From: an uncultured Agrobacterium sp.
GTDB lineage: Bacteria; Pseudomonadota; Alphaproteobacteria; Rhizobiales; Rhizobiaceae
Direction: 5' to 3'
Assembly (NCBI GenBank): GCA_913777615.1
Contig: CAJYTK010000020.1
Coordinates: forward strand, 1 to 64,000
Length of the DNA: 64,000 nucleotides
Below, one piece after another: positions 6,576 through 15,874 of this stretch. A program made the position numbers and the translations under genes. How positions within the stretch are numbered: the first letter of the stretch is position 1; each line of letters starts with the position of its first letter. A model generated the notes under the pieces. The model was not told the DNA's origin and searched no databases. It saw only the letters and a list, made by a program, of their open reading frames with translations.

Positions 6576-8087
6576 ATGAAGGTGTCGGTTGTGGCGCATC
6601 CGCAATTTGTCGTGGCGGATATTGATCCAAGACTCTACGGGTCTTTCATCGAGCATCTCGGTCGGGCGGTCTATACCGGCATCTACGAGCCAGCCCACGA
6701 AGCGGCCGATCAGAACGGCATGCGTCAGGATGTCATCGATCTCGTCAAGGAACTGGATGTTCCGATCGTGCGCTATCCCGGCGGCAACTTCGTTTCCGCC
6801 TACAATTGGGAAGATGGTGTTGGCCCGAAGGAAGAACGTCCCGTACGCCTCGATCTTGCCTGGCATACTTCTGAGAGCAACGAAGTCGGCCTGCATGAAT
6901 TTGCCGACTGGTGCGTATCCGCCAACACCGAAATGATGCTGGCCGTCAATCTTGGCTCACGTGGTCTGGATGAAGCGCGCAATATGCTGGAATATGCCAA
7001 TCACCCCGGCGGCAGCGAGTGGAGCGACAAGCGCATTGCCAATGGGCGCAAGGAGCCCTTCGACGTCAAGCTCTGGTGCCTCGGCAACGAGATGGACGGC
7101 CCCTGGCAGATCGGCCACAAGACAGCCGATGAGTATGGCCGCCTGGCCCATGAGACCGCCAAGGCCATGCGCGCCTTCGACAGCTCGCTCGAACTTGTCG
7201 TCTGTGGCTCGTCCAATGCCAAGATGCCGACCTATCCGGAGTGGGAAGCGACCGTTCTCGATCACACTTATAATGAGGTCGATTACATCTCGCTTCACAT
7301 GTATTTCGAAAACCACGCCAATGATGTGGGCAACTATCTGGCGATGAACCAGAAGCTCGATGACTATATCATGTCGGTCGCAGGCGTCATCGATTACATC
7401 AAGGCCAAGAAGCGCTCGTCGCGCCAGGTCTACATCTCTTTCGACGAGTGGAACGTCTGGTATCACTCGAAGGAACAGGACAAGAAAACGCTTGCCGGCG
7501 CCGATGGCTGGCCATTTGCCCCACCGCTCCTTGAGGATATTTACAATTTCGAGGATGTGCTGCAGGTCGGCCTGATCCTCAACACCTTTATCCGCCGCTC
7601 GCATGTGGTGCGCATTGCCTGCCTGGCGCAGCTCGTGAACGTCATTGCGCCGATCATGACCGCGCCGAACGGACCGGCCTGGCGCCAGACGATCTTCTAT
7701 CCCTTCCTTTTTGCCTCGCGCTATGGCCGCGGCAAGGCGCTGGACCTGAAGGTCAACAGCCCCACCTATAAGAGCGATGTGGCGGGCGAGGTATCCTGCC
7801 TCGACGTATCCGCCGTGCATGACGAGGAAGGCCGCTTCGTCAGCTTCTTCATTGTCAACCGCTCCGACAAGGAGATCGAGGCCGACTTCGACGTCGCAGC
7901 CTTCGGCAGCGAAAGCAGCATCGCCGATCACCAGGTCATGACCCATGCCGACCTGAAGGCCGTCAACACTGAAGCGAATATGAACAACGTCGCGCCGAAA
8001 AAGGCCGATACTGCAACGCTTGCCAACGGGCGGCTTTCGGCGCGTTGCGCTCCCTACTCCTACCAGATGCTCCGCATCAAGGTCTGA
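6576..8087 (+). CDS. abfA: Alpha-L-arabinofuranosidase, GH51
   Basis: A 503-residue glycoside hydrolase of family 51, which releases L-arabinose from the ends of arabinan, arabinoxylan or arabino-oligosaccharides by a retaining mechanism. The acid/base Glu172 is in LWCLGNEMDG and the nucleophile Glu291 in YISFDEWNVW; the early IRYPGGNF-like motif (IVRYPGGNF, 64-72) is also typical. A TIM barrel is followed by a C-terminal beta domain. There is no signal peptide, so it acts in the cytosol on imported oligosaccharides, in agreement with the ABC importer encoded next. GGGAGGAATGC precedes ATG. First gene of a five-gene operon. Confidence 0.95.
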   Translation: MKVSVVAHPQFVVADIDPRLYGSFIEHLGRAVYTGIYEPAHEAADQNGMRQDVIDLVKELDVPIVRYPGGNFVSAYNWEDGVGPKEERPVRLDLAWHTSESNEVGLHEFADWCVSANTEMMLAVNLGSRGLDEARNMLEYANHPGGSEWSDKRIANGRKEPFDVKLWCLGNEMDGPWQIGHKTADEYGRLAHETAKAMRAFDSSLELVVCGSSNAKMPTYPEWEATVLDHTYNEVDYISLHMYFENHANDVGNYLAMNQKLDDYIMSVAGVIDYIKAKKRSSRQVYISFDEWNVWYHSKEQDKKTLAGADGWPFAPPLLEDIYNFEDVLQVGLILNTFIRRSHVVRIACLAQLVNVIAPIMTAPNGPAWRQTIFYPFLFASRYGRGKALDLKVNSPTYKSDVAGEVSCLDVSAVHDEEGRFVSFFIVNRSDKEIEADFDVAAFGSESSIADHQVMTHADLKAVNTEANMNNVAPKKADTATLANGRLSARCAPYSYQMLRIKV

Positions 8088-8131
8088 CCGGCTGAGCCGG
8101 GAATGCCAGACGGGTCATGGGAGGAGAGACA

Positions 8132-9232
8132 ATGACGGCAAGTATCGATATCAACAATGTGAGCAAGCACTTCGGCGGGCTGACCGTTTTCGAAGGGCTG
8201 TCGCTTTCCATTCCGGCGCATGAATTCGTCGTCTTCCTCGGCCCTTCCGGCTGCGGCAAGTCCACGCTTTTACGCATGATTGCCGGGCTGGAAAGTGTCG
8301 ATGACGGCGAAATCCGCATCAATGGCGAACGCATCGACGACCAGCCACCGGGCAAACGCGGCATCGCCATGGTCTTCCAGTCCTATGCGCTCTATCCGCA
8401 TATGACGGTGCGCGACAACATGGCCTTCGGGCTGAAGAACATCGCCGTCGACAGCTCCGTCATCGATGCCCGTATTGCCGAAGCCGCACGCATGCTGGAG
8501 ATCGGCCATCTGCTGGAGCGCAAACCCGGGCAATTGTCCGGCGGCCAGAGGCAGCGTGTCGCCATCGGTCGGGCCGTCGTGAAAGAGCCAAAGGCCTTTC
8601 TCTTCGACGAGCCGCTGTCCAACCTCGATGCGGCACTGCGCACCCGCACCCGCATCGAGCTTGCCCAACTGCACCAGCGGCTAAAATCGACGATGATCTT
8701 CGTCACCCATGACCAGATCGAAGCCATGACGCTGGCAGACCGAATCGTCGTCATGAACAACCGGCAGATCGAGCAGATCGGTACTCCGATGGAGATCTAC
8801 AATCGTCCCGCCAGCCGCTTCGTCGCCGGCTTCGTCGGTGCCCCGGCAATGAATTTCCTGCCCGTCACCATCGGCACGGATGCTGGCTTGGTGAGCGTCG
8901 AAACCGCCTCCGGCATCAAGATCGCAACCGCCATTCCCGCCGCAGGCATCGAGCCCGGCGCATTCGAACTCGGCCTGCGCTCGGAAGACGTGCGCATCAC
9001 CACACCCGGCAGCGGCTCTGCCGAAGGCCTTGTGGATGTGGTGGAGCGGCTGGGAGAGCGCACGCTGGTCTATGTGCGCCTTGCCGACGGCCAGCAGCTT
9101 GTCGGCTCCGACAGCGGCGATAGCCGTGTTACGGTCGGCGACCGGGTGGCCCTCTCCTTCGATAGCACCAAGGCGCATCTCTTCGATGCATCGGGTCGCG
9201 CCTGGCATGCGCGGGAGGTGGGTCATGGCTGA
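8132..9232 (+). CDS. Sugar ABC transporter ATP-binding protein (MalK/UgpC type)
   Basis: A 366-residue ATPase energising the import of arabino-oligosaccharides or a related sugar. Walker A GPSGCGKST (37-45), signature LSGGQ (135-139), Walker B AFLFDEP (155-161) and the switch histidine in FVTHDQIEA are intact; residues from about 240 form the OB-fold regulatory domain of the CUT1 family. ATG 8132 is chosen because GGGAGGAGAG precedes it; the earlier ATG 8117 contains that site. Its last eight bases overlap the start of the next gene, indicating translational coupling. Confidence 0.93.
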   Translation: MTASIDINNVSKHFGGLTVFEGLSLSIPAHEFVVFLGPSGCGKSTLLRMIAGLESVDDGEIRINGERIDDQPPGKRGIAMVFQSYALYPHMTVRDNMAFGLKNIAVDSSVIDARIAEAARMLEIGHLLERKPGQLSGGQRQRVAIGRAVVKEPKAFLFDEPLSNLDAALRTRTRIELAQLHQRLKSTMIFVTHDQIEAMTLADRIVVMNNRQIEQIGTPMEIYNRPASRFVAGFVGAPAMNFLPVTIGTDAGLVSVETASGIKIATAIPAAGIEPGAFELGLRSEDVRITTPGSGSAEGLVDVVERLGERTLVYVRLADGQQLVGSDSGDSRVTVGDRVALSFDSTKAHLFDASGRAWHAREVGHG

Positions 9233-10148
9233 AGCACTGACTGCACCAAATACAGCCCCAATCAAGCGAAGAAAGAGCGTCGACATCTACGCGCCGCAAT
9301 GGCGAAACTTCCTCTTCGTCGCGCCCTATCTCGTCTTCTTCGTCACGCTGCTTGTCGTTCCGCTCTTCTGGGGAATCTGGCTGTCCTTCCACAAGGCGGA
9401 TACATTCTCCTCCGGCCGCTTCATCGGCCTCGGAAATTATGTCCGCCTGTTCAATGACAAGATCTTCCTGCAGTCGATCTGGAACACCTTCTATTTCGTT
9501 CTCTTGACCGTCCCGTCGCTGGCCTTGCTCGGCCTGTTTCTGGCGCTCTGCCTTAACAAGCGCACCCGCAGCGCCGCCGTTCTCAGAGGCCTGTTCTTTT
9601 CGTCGTCGGTTCTCTCCGTCACCATCGTCACGCTGATCTGGCGGATCGTCTACATTCCCGATATCGGCCTTCTGTCGATGATTTTCGGCCTGTTCGGTGC
9701 TCGTGCCCCTGCCTTCCTGTCGGACCCGAGCCTTGCTATGATCGGCATCGCTATCGCCACCGTCTGGTGGTGCATCGGCCTGCCGATGATGCTGTTTCTC
9801 TCGGCCCTTCAACAGATCCCGCAGGATATCTACGAGGCCGCAGCCCTCGATAATGCCAACCGCTGGCAGACGCTGCGGTCCATCACCCTGCCCTCGATCA
9901 AGCGCACCTTCGTGCTCGTCGTCATCATCCAGATCGTCTTTCAGTTCCAGCTCTTCGGCCAGGCGCTGTTGATGACGCGCGGTGGCCCGAACAACCTCAC
10001 CAAGCCGATCGTCTTCTATATCTACGAAACCGCCTTCCGCCGCTGGGATCTTGGCCTCGGTGCCGCCGCATCCGAAGTGCTTTTCGTGCTGATCCTGATC
10101 GCGGCCATGGTGCAATTTCTGGTTTCCCGCAGAAAGGCAGATGTGTGA
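9225..10148 (+). CDS. Sugar ABC transporter permease 1 (UgpA/MalF type)
   Basis: A 307-residue inner-membrane permease with six predicted transmembrane helices starting at about residue 30. The EAA loop EAAALDNANRWQTLRSITLP, which docks on the ATPase, lies near residue 205. The ATG overlaps the upstream stop codon within ATGGCTGA. A longer frame upstream would run inside the ATPase gene and is rejected. It pairs with the next permease and belongs to the CUT1 family, like the arabinan-oligosaccharide and glycerol-phosphate importers. Confidence 0.92.
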   Translation: MAEALTAPNTAPIKRRKSVDIYAPQWRNFLFVAPYLVFFVTLLVVPLFWGIWLSFHKADTFSSGRFIGLGNYVRLFNDKIFLQSIWNTFYFVLLTVPSLALLGLFLALCLNKRTRSAAVLRGLFFSSSVLSVTIVTLIWRIVYIPDIGLLSMIFGLFGARAPAFLSDPSLAMIGIAIATVWWCIGLPMMLFLSALQQIPQDIYEAAALDNANRWQTLRSITLPSIKRTFVLVVIIQIVFQFQLFGQALLMTRGGPNNLTKPIVFYIYETAFRRWDLGLGAAASEVLFVLILIAAMVQFLVSRRKADV

Positions 10149-10996
10149 TGGCTTCGCAAAACTCCAACATCATCGGCAGATCCTTCGGCGACCGCGTTCT
10201 CTACGGCCTCGTCATCCTTCTGGCCATCGTCATGGCAGCGCCTGTCATTTACGTCATCGCGCTGTCCTTGAAAGACAACAATGCGCTGATGGTCGATCCG
10301 CATTCGGTCTTCCATCTGCCCTACACGATCAAGAACTATATCGACACGATCGGCACCTCCAGCGTGTTCCTCTGGGTGTTCAACAGCATCGTGGTGGCGG
10401 GCGGCATGACGATCATGACGCTGATCCTGTCATCACTTGCGGGTTATGGCTTTGCCCGGCTGAACTTCCCCGGTCGCGACGTGCTGTTCGTCCTCGTGCT
10501 ATTGGGTCTCGCCGTGCCGGAACAGGCGGTGCTGATTGCCCGCCACCAGATTTTCAGCTGGCTTGGCCTGCACAATTCCTATCCCGGGCTGATCCTGCCG
10601 GGTCTTTCTTCCGCCTTCGGCGTGTTCCTGATGACGCAATACTTCCGCGCCATTCCGAAAGAACTGGACGAGGCGGCGATCCTGGATAATGCCAGCCGCT
10701 TCCGCGTCTTCTGGAAGGTGCTTTTGCCGCTCACAGTGCCGGCTCAGGCGACGCTCGGCATCTTCACCTTTCTCGGTGCCTGGAACGATTACTTCTGGCC
10801 GCTGATTTCGGCAACGAAGAAGGAAATGTTCACGCTGACCGTCGGCATCGCCTCGACGCAGATGAATTTTGCCCAGTCGCAAGGCATCGGCTTTCTGATG
10901 GCGCAGGCCGTGTTTGCCGGCGCCCCCATCCTGATCATCTATCTGTTTTTCCAGAAATATATCGTCACTGCCGTATCTGGGGCGGCGGTGCGGTGA
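10148..10996 (+). CDS. Sugar ABC transporter permease 2 (UgpE/MalG type)
   Basis: A 282-residue partner permease with six predicted transmembrane helices and the EAA loop EAAILDNASRFRVFWKVLLP near residue 180. The stop of the previous gene and this ATG share one base (TGATG); a GTG one codon earlier is also possible. It completes the membrane pore of the importer. Confidence 0.92.
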   Translation: MASQNSNIIGRSFGDRVLYGLVILLAIVMAAPVIYVIALSLKDNNALMVDPHSVFHLPYTIKNYIDTIGTSSVFLWVFNSIVVAGGMTIMTLILSSLAGYGFARLNFPGRDVLFVLVLLGLAVPEQAVLIARHQIFSWLGLHNSYPGLILPGLSSAFGVFLMTQYFRAIPKELDEAAILDNASRFRVFWKVLLPLTVPAQATLGIFTFLGAWNDYFWPLISATKKEMFTLTVGIASTQMNFAQSQGIGFLMAQAVFAGAPILIIYLFFQKYIVTAVSGAAVR

Positions 10997-11091
10997 TGCA
11001 TGACGCTCAGGCAGAGAGGCAAAGCCTGAACGAATGAGGATAAAACGCCGCTCGTTTGACGACGGCAAAACCTGAGGAGGAGGAGACTATC

Positions 11092-12411
11092 ATGACTTTG
11101 AGGACATTGTTTCTCGCCACCATATCCGCAGCCGCGGTGCTGGTCGCATCACCAAGCTTTGCCGAGACCGAATTGCAGGTGCAGCGCTTCTTCGGCGCTT
11201 GCGATGCAGACTTTGGCAAGAACACCGATGTCAGCAAGGCGGTGGGCGAATGCGGCATCATCACCTCGATGATCAACAAATTCGCTGCCGACAATCCCGA
11301 TATCAAGATCAATGTCACCACGGTGGAATGGCCGGGCTACGACCAGTTGACCGCTCAGTTCGCCTCGGGCGACGCACCGGATATCGTCACCATCCATGAA
11401 TCGGTCCTGTCCGACTATCAGTCCAAGGATCTGCTGGTCCCGCTTGACGACATGCTGAAGACGGTCGGCGTGACGCCGGACAAATTTACCGACGCCGCCA
11501 AGGAAGGTGTCACCAAGAACGGCAAGATCTACGGCCTGCCGATCGACAACTGGACCATGCTCTATCATATCAACATGGACCTGTTCAAAACCGCTGGCCT
11601 CGTCAATGCCGATGGCACGCCGATCCTGCCAAAGTCGCCGGAAGAGCTGTTGGCCCAGGCCGAGCAGTTCAAGCAGAAGACCGGCAAGCCCTATTTCGTC
11701 CAGAACCTTGCCAATGAGACGGCGCTCTATGCCCGCAATCTCTACACCTACCTGTTCCAGCAGAATTCCGATTTCTTCGCTGATCCGAAGAAGGTGAAGT
11801 TCAACACGCCAGAAGCACGCAAGATCGTGGAGATGTACAAGACCATCTTCGAAAAGGACGACACGACGAAGGACCTTGATTACGGCGGCTCCATCAACGC
11901 GTTTCTCGGCGGTGAAGGCGGCGTGCACCTGAACGGCACCTGGATGGTCGGCGACTACAATGCCCAATCTGAAAAGCCGGGCACTGCGCTGAACAAGGGC
12001 GGCTATGCGGTCTATCCCTATCCGCAGCTCTTCCCCGGCGCCAAGGCGCAATATGCCGATGGCCACAGCTGGGCCGTCTCCAAGAAGGACCGCACCCCGG
12101 AGCAGGAAGCGGCAATCGCCAAATTCCTGAAATTCTTCGCCGATAATGATTTTGAATGGTCGCGCACCGGTCACCTGCCGGCCTACAAGGCGGTTATCGA
12201 ATCCGCCGAGTTCAAGGCGCTGCCGCATCGCGATACGATTGCGCCGATTGCCACGCTTGGCAAGCCATTGCCGTCCGCCGTTCAGCGCCAGTTCGCCATC
12301 CAGGATATTGTCGGTGAGGAAATGAGTGCAGCAATCAGCGGCCAGAAGGATGTTGAATCCGCGCTGGCCGATATGGAAAGCCGCGTCAACGAGCTTCTCG
12401 CCAACCTTTGA
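11092..12411 (+). CDS. Extracellular sugar-binding protein of the ABC importer
   Basis: A 439-residue periplasmic solute-binding protein of the SBP_bac_1 class. A Sec signal peptide ends at about residue 24 (ASPSFA/ET). The mature part shows family-like stretches such as FASGDAPDIVTIHES and GLPIDNWTMLYHINMDLF. Two cysteines near the mature N-terminus (GACDADF, GECGII) may form a disulfide. It is the last gene of the operon, 95 bases after the permease with a strong GAGGAGGAGGAG ribosome-binding site, as often seen where the binding protein is made in excess. The gene order suggests arabino-oligosaccharides as ligand. Confidence 0.92.
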   Translation: MTLRTLFLATISAAAVLVASPSFAETELQVQRFFGACDADFGKNTDVSKAVGECGIITSMINKFAADNPDIKINVTTVEWPGYDQLTAQFASGDAPDIVTIHESVLSDYQSKDLLVPLDDMLKTVGVTPDKFTDAAKEGVTKNGKIYGLPIDNWTMLYHINMDLFKTAGLVNADGTPILPKSPEELLAQAEQFKQKTGKPYFVQNLANETALYARNLYTYLFQQNSDFFADPKKVKFNTPEARKIVEMYKTIFEKDDTTKDLDYGGSINAFLGGEGGVHLNGTWMVGDYNAQSEKPGTALNKGGYAVYPYPQLFPGAKAQYADGHSWAVSKKDRTPEQEAAIAKFLKFFADNDFEWSRTGHLPAYKAVIESAEFKALPHRDTIAPIATLGKPLPSAVQRQFAIQDIVGEEMSAAISGQKDVESALADMESRVNELLANL

Positions 12412-12417
12412 TCAGTA

Positions 12418-12487
12418 GACCGCAGCCCCCCTTTGCTGCGGTCTCTCGCGCCTCGCCTACCCTCCCGGGGGCGAGGCGCGAGATTTT
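12418..12487 (+). terminator. Double hairpin terminator of the arabinoside operon
   Basis: A first hairpin GACCGCAGC/GCTGCGGTC (12418-12443) is followed by a 14-base-pair stem TCTCGCGCCTCGCC / GGCGAGGCGCGAGA (12444-12483) and TTTT. It closes the operon. Confidence 0.85.
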
Positions 12488-12596
12488 GATGAGCGCATCG
12501 CTCTCTTTTTCGCCTTGATGGTCGATATGATTTGGAAATGGACAGTCTTGGTCCTATGGGTGAAACCCACTCCATCGCCCGAAACAATCAACGACT

Positions 12597-13859
12597 ATGC
12601 CCAGAATGCAAAGCGACACCCGCCAGACAATCGTGCGTCTCCTCTCCACCATGGCAAGCGCCAAGGAGATCGACCAGTATCTGAAACGCTTTTCCCAGCT
12701 CGATGCCAAGCGCTTCGCGGTGGTCAACATCGATGGCGCGATCCTGCGCGATGCGCGCGAAGCGGAGGCAACAGCCTCGTCGCTGTCGTTTCTGCAACAG
12801 GTCGGCCTGACGCCTATTGTGCTGTTGGGGGCAGCCTCTGGCAATCGATTTGAGTTTTCGGCAGAAGCTTTGAATCTCAAGCTTGTCGAACTGCTTGAGC
12901 AGCAAGGCGCGCGCGCCACTTCGATTGCGGCAGGCATCTTCATGGCGCAAACGTCGACAGGCAATACTGCCAATCCTGTTGCAACCATCAGCGCTGTCGA
13001 GCTTGCACCGATCGAAGCCAGCCTCGATGCTGGATCGATCCCCGTCATCAGCAGCGTTGGAGAGACACCATCCGGCCAGGTCATCGAGATCGGCAGCGAT
13101 GACGCGACCAGCGAGATGGTACGGTCGTTGCAACCGTTCAAGGTCATTTTTCTGACAAGCCAAGGCGGCTTGCGCCATGACACTGGCCGCCGGATCGATT
13201 CGATCAACCTGTCTACCGAATACGACCAGTTCGTCGGCAAGACCTATTGCGACGGCGGCTTCACCTTCAAGATCGAGCAGATGAGAGAGTTGCTGGACGT
13301 CTTGCCGATGGAGTCTTCGATCTCGATCACCAACCCGGCCAATCTGGCGCAGGAGCTTTTCACCCATAAGGGCTCCGGCACGCTGATCCGCCGCGGCGAG
13401 CGCGTGCTGCGCGCCACCTCCTGGGAGGAGCTGGACCTGACCCGGTTGCGAGCACTGATCGAATCCAGCTTCGGGCGGCCCGTGGTGGCGGATTATTTCC
13501 AGCGCACCCGCCTGCTGCGGGCCTATATCAGCGAGCATTACCGCGCCGCCATCATCATGACTGAAGAAGATGGCGTGCCCTATCTCGACAAGTTCGCTGT
13601 CCTGGACGAGGCGCAGGGCGAGGGCTTGGGCCGTGCGGTCTGGAAGGTCATGCGCGAAGAGACACCGCAATTGTTCTGGCGCTCGCGCCACAACAACCAG
13701 GTCAACATATTCTACTACGCCCAGTCCGACGGCTGTTTCAAACAGGAGCGCTGGAAAGTGTTCTGGTGCGGCCTGACGGATTTCTCACAGATCGAAAAAT
13801 GCGTGGCCCATTGCGCGGTACGTCCCACGACCTTGATCGACGCTGAAACCAGACAGTAG
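12597..13859 (+). CDS. N-acetylglutamate synthase-like protein (amino-acid kinase + NAT domains)
   Basis: About 420 residues in two parts. Residues 1-270 form an amino-acid-kinase fold like ArgB (for example VVNIDGAIL and [12 protein letters not shown]), probably used for arginine sensing rather than catalysis. Residues about 275-420 match the vertebrate-type NAT domain ([40 protein letters not shown]) that acetylates glutamate with acetyl-CoA. This domain order is that of N-acetylglutamate synthase and of the synthase-kinases of some bacteria, giving the first step of arginine synthesis. The start is uncertain: ATG at 12597, 12606 or 12648, none with a strong ribosome-binding site. The next gene encodes an ACT-domain protein 14 bases later, probably co-transcribed. 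Confidence 0.8.
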   Translation: MPRMQSDTRQTIVRLLSTMASAKEIDQYLKRFSQLDAKRFAVVNIDGAILRDAREAEATASSLSFLQQVGLTPIVLLGAASGNRFEFSAEALNLKLVELLEQQGARATSIAAGIFMAQTSTGNTANPVATISAVELAPIEASLDAGSIPVISSVGETPSGQVIEIGSDDATSEMVRSLQPFKVIFLTSQGGLRHDTGRRIDSINLSTEYDQFVGKTYCDGGFTFKIEQMRELLDVLPMESSISITNPANLAQELFTHKGSGTLIRRGERVLRATSWEELDLTRLRALIESSFGRPVVADYFQRTRLLRAYISEHYRAAIIMTEEDGVPYLDKFAVLDEAQGEGLGRAVWKVMREETPQLFWRSRHNNQVNIFYYAQSDGCFKQERWKVFWCGLTDFSQIEKCVAHCAVRPTTLIDAETRQ

Positions 13860-13873
13860 AGGGACGAGGCGCC

Positions 13874-14260
13874 ATGCCACATTCGATAAACCTGCGCATT
13901 GTTCCCGGTCTCTACGGCGTCGCACGACTTGCAACTGGCGCATCCGTCCCGGACTGGTTCAATGGGCCCGGCTTCTCCGCCCTGGTGAGAAGCGATGATG
14001 AACTCACTCTGATCTGCCTGCAAGACCGCGTGCCGGGGGACATCGAAGCCGAGCCGAACTGGCGCTGCCTGCGCAGCCTCGGCCCCATTCCGTTTAATGC
14101 CACCGGCATCCTTCAGGCACTGATCCAGCCGATCTCCGAAAATGGCATAGGCGTATTCGTTCTCTGCACCTTTGACGGCGAGCATATTCTCGTGCCGGAC
14201 AGGGATTGGGACCGCGCAGAACGTCTTCTTGAAGAGGCAGGGCACGTCTTCGTTTCGTAG
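13874..14260 (+). CDS. ACT-domain protein (ACT_7 / CASTOR-like)
   Basis: A 128-residue protein that I read as two tandem ACT-like units: an N-terminal half ending near DELTLICLQDRVP and a C-terminal half with NATGILQALIQPISENGIGVFVLCTFDGEHILVPDRDWDRAERLL, the conserved segment of ACT_7 proteins. ACT domains bind amino acids to regulate enzymes; the animal arginine sensor CASTOR belongs to the same family. Located 14 bases after the N-acetylglutamate synthase-like gene, so a role as its amino-acid sensor is attractive but only inferred. Confidence 0.7.
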   Translation: MPHSINLRIVPGLYGVARLATGASVPDWFNGPGFSALVRSDDELTLICLQDRVPGDIEAEPNWRCLRSLGPIPFNATGILQALIQPISENGIGVFVLCTFDGEHILVPDRDWDRAERLLEEAGHVFVS

Positions 14261-14302
14261 TGACGCTCTCATCACTTCGTCAGGACGGGCGGGAGCGAAC
14301 CC

Positions 14303-14443
14303 TTATTTCGCTTCGCGGCATCGCTGGGAGCAGAATTTTACGGTGTCCCAGTCCTTCGCCCATTTCTTGCGCCAGACGAAAGGCCTGCCGCAGACCGGGC
14401 AGATCTTCGAAGGCAGGTCCGATTTTTTCCGATGTTTCGCCAT
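14303..14443 (-). CDS. DUF2256 small zinc-ribbon protein
   Basis: A 46-residue basic protein starting [19 protein letters not shown], with CPVCG at 15-19 and the second cysteine pair FCSQRC at 37-42, joined by a lysine- and tryptophan-rich stretch ([10 protein letters not shown]). This is the complete DUF2256 pattern. Its function is unknown; the four cysteines suggest zinc binding. It lies alone on the minus strand between plus-strand genes and is short enough to be missed by length filters. Confidence 0.85.
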   Translation of the reverse strand: MAKHRKKSDLPSKICPVCGRPFVWRKKWAKDWDTVKFCSQRCREAK

Positions 14444-14638
14444 CCGCTCCTCCAGTCCCACGCCTTACGGCATCACTCGCCGGCTGGATCACGAAACGAT
14501 AAGGCAGCAGATCCCTTTACGCGCCGACACACCGAAAATACCGAGGACGAACAAGGGACAGGCGCGAAACCAGGATGCGGTGGCAACCATTTATGCCCCA
14601 CGACAGTCTTACCATCGACCATTCATCCGGAAGACATC

Positions 14639-15211
14639 ATGGCCTTTGAACACTTCATAACCGATTACGGCGTTGCCGCCGTTCTCATTGGCTCCGGCGT
14701 CGAGGGAGAGACCGTCGCATTTCTCGGCGGGGTCTTGGCCCACAAGGGTCTGTTTCCCTATTGGCAGGCCGCCATGGCAGCCGCCATTGGCTCATTCCTG
14801 GCAGACCAGATCCTGTTTTTTCTCGGACGCTATGCCAGCGATTTTAGAGCGGTGAAGCGGCTGACGGCAAAGCCCGCAATGAGGCGCGTCACCTCCTGGC
14901 TGGAACAGCACCCCAACGCTTTCATCTTTTTCTTTCGCTTCGTCTATGGCATTCGCACCATCAGCCCGGTCGCAATCGGCCTATCCTCCATTGCGGCCGC
15001 CCGCTTCTTCTTCATCAACATGATTTCCGCCGCCACTTGGGGCACCGTCATCACCGCCGTCGGCTATGGTTTGGGACAGGCTGTCGAAACGCTGCTCGGC
15101 AGACTTGCGCTCGGCCATCATATGGCGCTCGTCTTGATCCCCTGCATCCTCATCATCGCGGCAATTGCCTTCGGTGTGCATCATTTCGCCAGATCTTCGG
15201 AAAAGACATGA
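14639..15211 (+). CDS. DedA/VTT family membrane protein
   Basis: A 190-residue inner-membrane protein of the DedA superfamily (lipid scramblase or transporter family). Typical elements: an N-terminal re-entrant segment with GSGVEGETVAFLGG (18-31), FFRFVYGIRTISPVAIGLSSI in the middle with the conserved R..G.R motif, and a C-terminal pair of hydrophobic helices. GGAAG precedes ATG 14639; the open frame upstream is not family-like. It converges on the prophage, whose leftmost gene ends 34 bases downstream. Confidence 0.88.
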   Translation: MAFEHFITDYGVAAVLIGSGVEGETVAFLGGVLAHKGLFPYWQAAMAAAIGSFLADQILFFLGRYASDFRAVKRLTAKPAMRRVTSWLEQHPNAFIFFFRFVYGIRTISPVAIGLSSIAAARFFFINMISAATWGTVITAVGYGLGQAVETLLGRLALGHHMALVLIPCILIIAAIAFGVHHFARSSEKT

Positions 15212-15244
15212 TCGGCGCCACATGCCGTACGTGACTTTGAGGAA

Positions 15245-15874
15245 TTACTGAGGCTGAGCTCGCCTCTTCTGTTCGTCGATCTGCCGCTGCTGATCGCTGA
15301 AGCGTTGATCGTAATCGGCAAAAGCGCGATCAAGCTCGGGACGCGGGACCTGCGCATCGCGCAAATCCTTGATTTCTGTTTCCAGTCGAATGCGGTCCTC
15401 GGAGCCGCGCTGTTGTCGCCACTCCATTTCCTGGCGCGTCACCATCCGCTCGGTCATGGCCACGATGCTCTGCTGCGTGGTTTCGGCCAATCTGGCGACA
15501 GCCGTCTGCGCCAATTCGGAATTTTTCAGGATCGCGGCATCGAGACGGCTCTGGTCCTTGCTGAGTGTGCCATAGACGAAGGCGCTGAGTGCCGCCAGGA
15601 TCGTGAACGACACGCCAACCGCCGACCAGACGACGGGCCATTGGGTACGGCTGCGCTCCGCAAGGCTGGCAGATAGGCCGGAGATCGACGTGCGCATCTC
15701 ATTGGCAATTACCCCCATGGCGTTTTCCACCTGCTTAAAACCAGAGCGCATTTCCGTTTCAAGATCGCTCTGCCTGCGCCCCAGGTTGGTGACGCGCTCG
15801 CCAAGCTGTGCGGTGGCGGCATCGCTATAGGCGCGGTGGGTTTCATGGCCGTTCATGTCTTCAAGTCCTGTCAT
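15245..15874 (-). CDS. Phage protein with coiled coil and one membrane segment
   Basis: A 209-residue protein. Residues about 15-70 are helical and polar (LGERVTNLGRRQSDLETEMRSGF), one hydrophobic segment follows (WPVVWSAVGVSFTILAALSAFVYG, about 83-106), and the C-terminal half is again coiled coil, rich in Glu, Arg and Gln. Its ATG overlaps the stop of the Rz1-like gene as ATGA, so it belongs to the lysis operon as the last gene. A membrane-anchored spacer protein or lysis accessory is possible; no family is recognised. The longer frame starting at 15952 is disfavoured because of the coupled start. Confidence 0.65.
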   Translation of the reverse strand: MTGLEDMNGHETHRAYSDAATAQLGERVTNLGRRQSDLETEMRSGFKQVENAMGVIANEMRTSISGLSASLAERSRTQWPVVWSAVGVSFTILAALSAFVYGTLSKDQSRLDAAILKNSELAQTAVARLAETTQQSIVAMTERMVTRQEMEWRQQRGSEDRIRLETEIKDLRDAQVPRPELDRAFADYDQRFSDQQRQIDEQKRRAQPQ

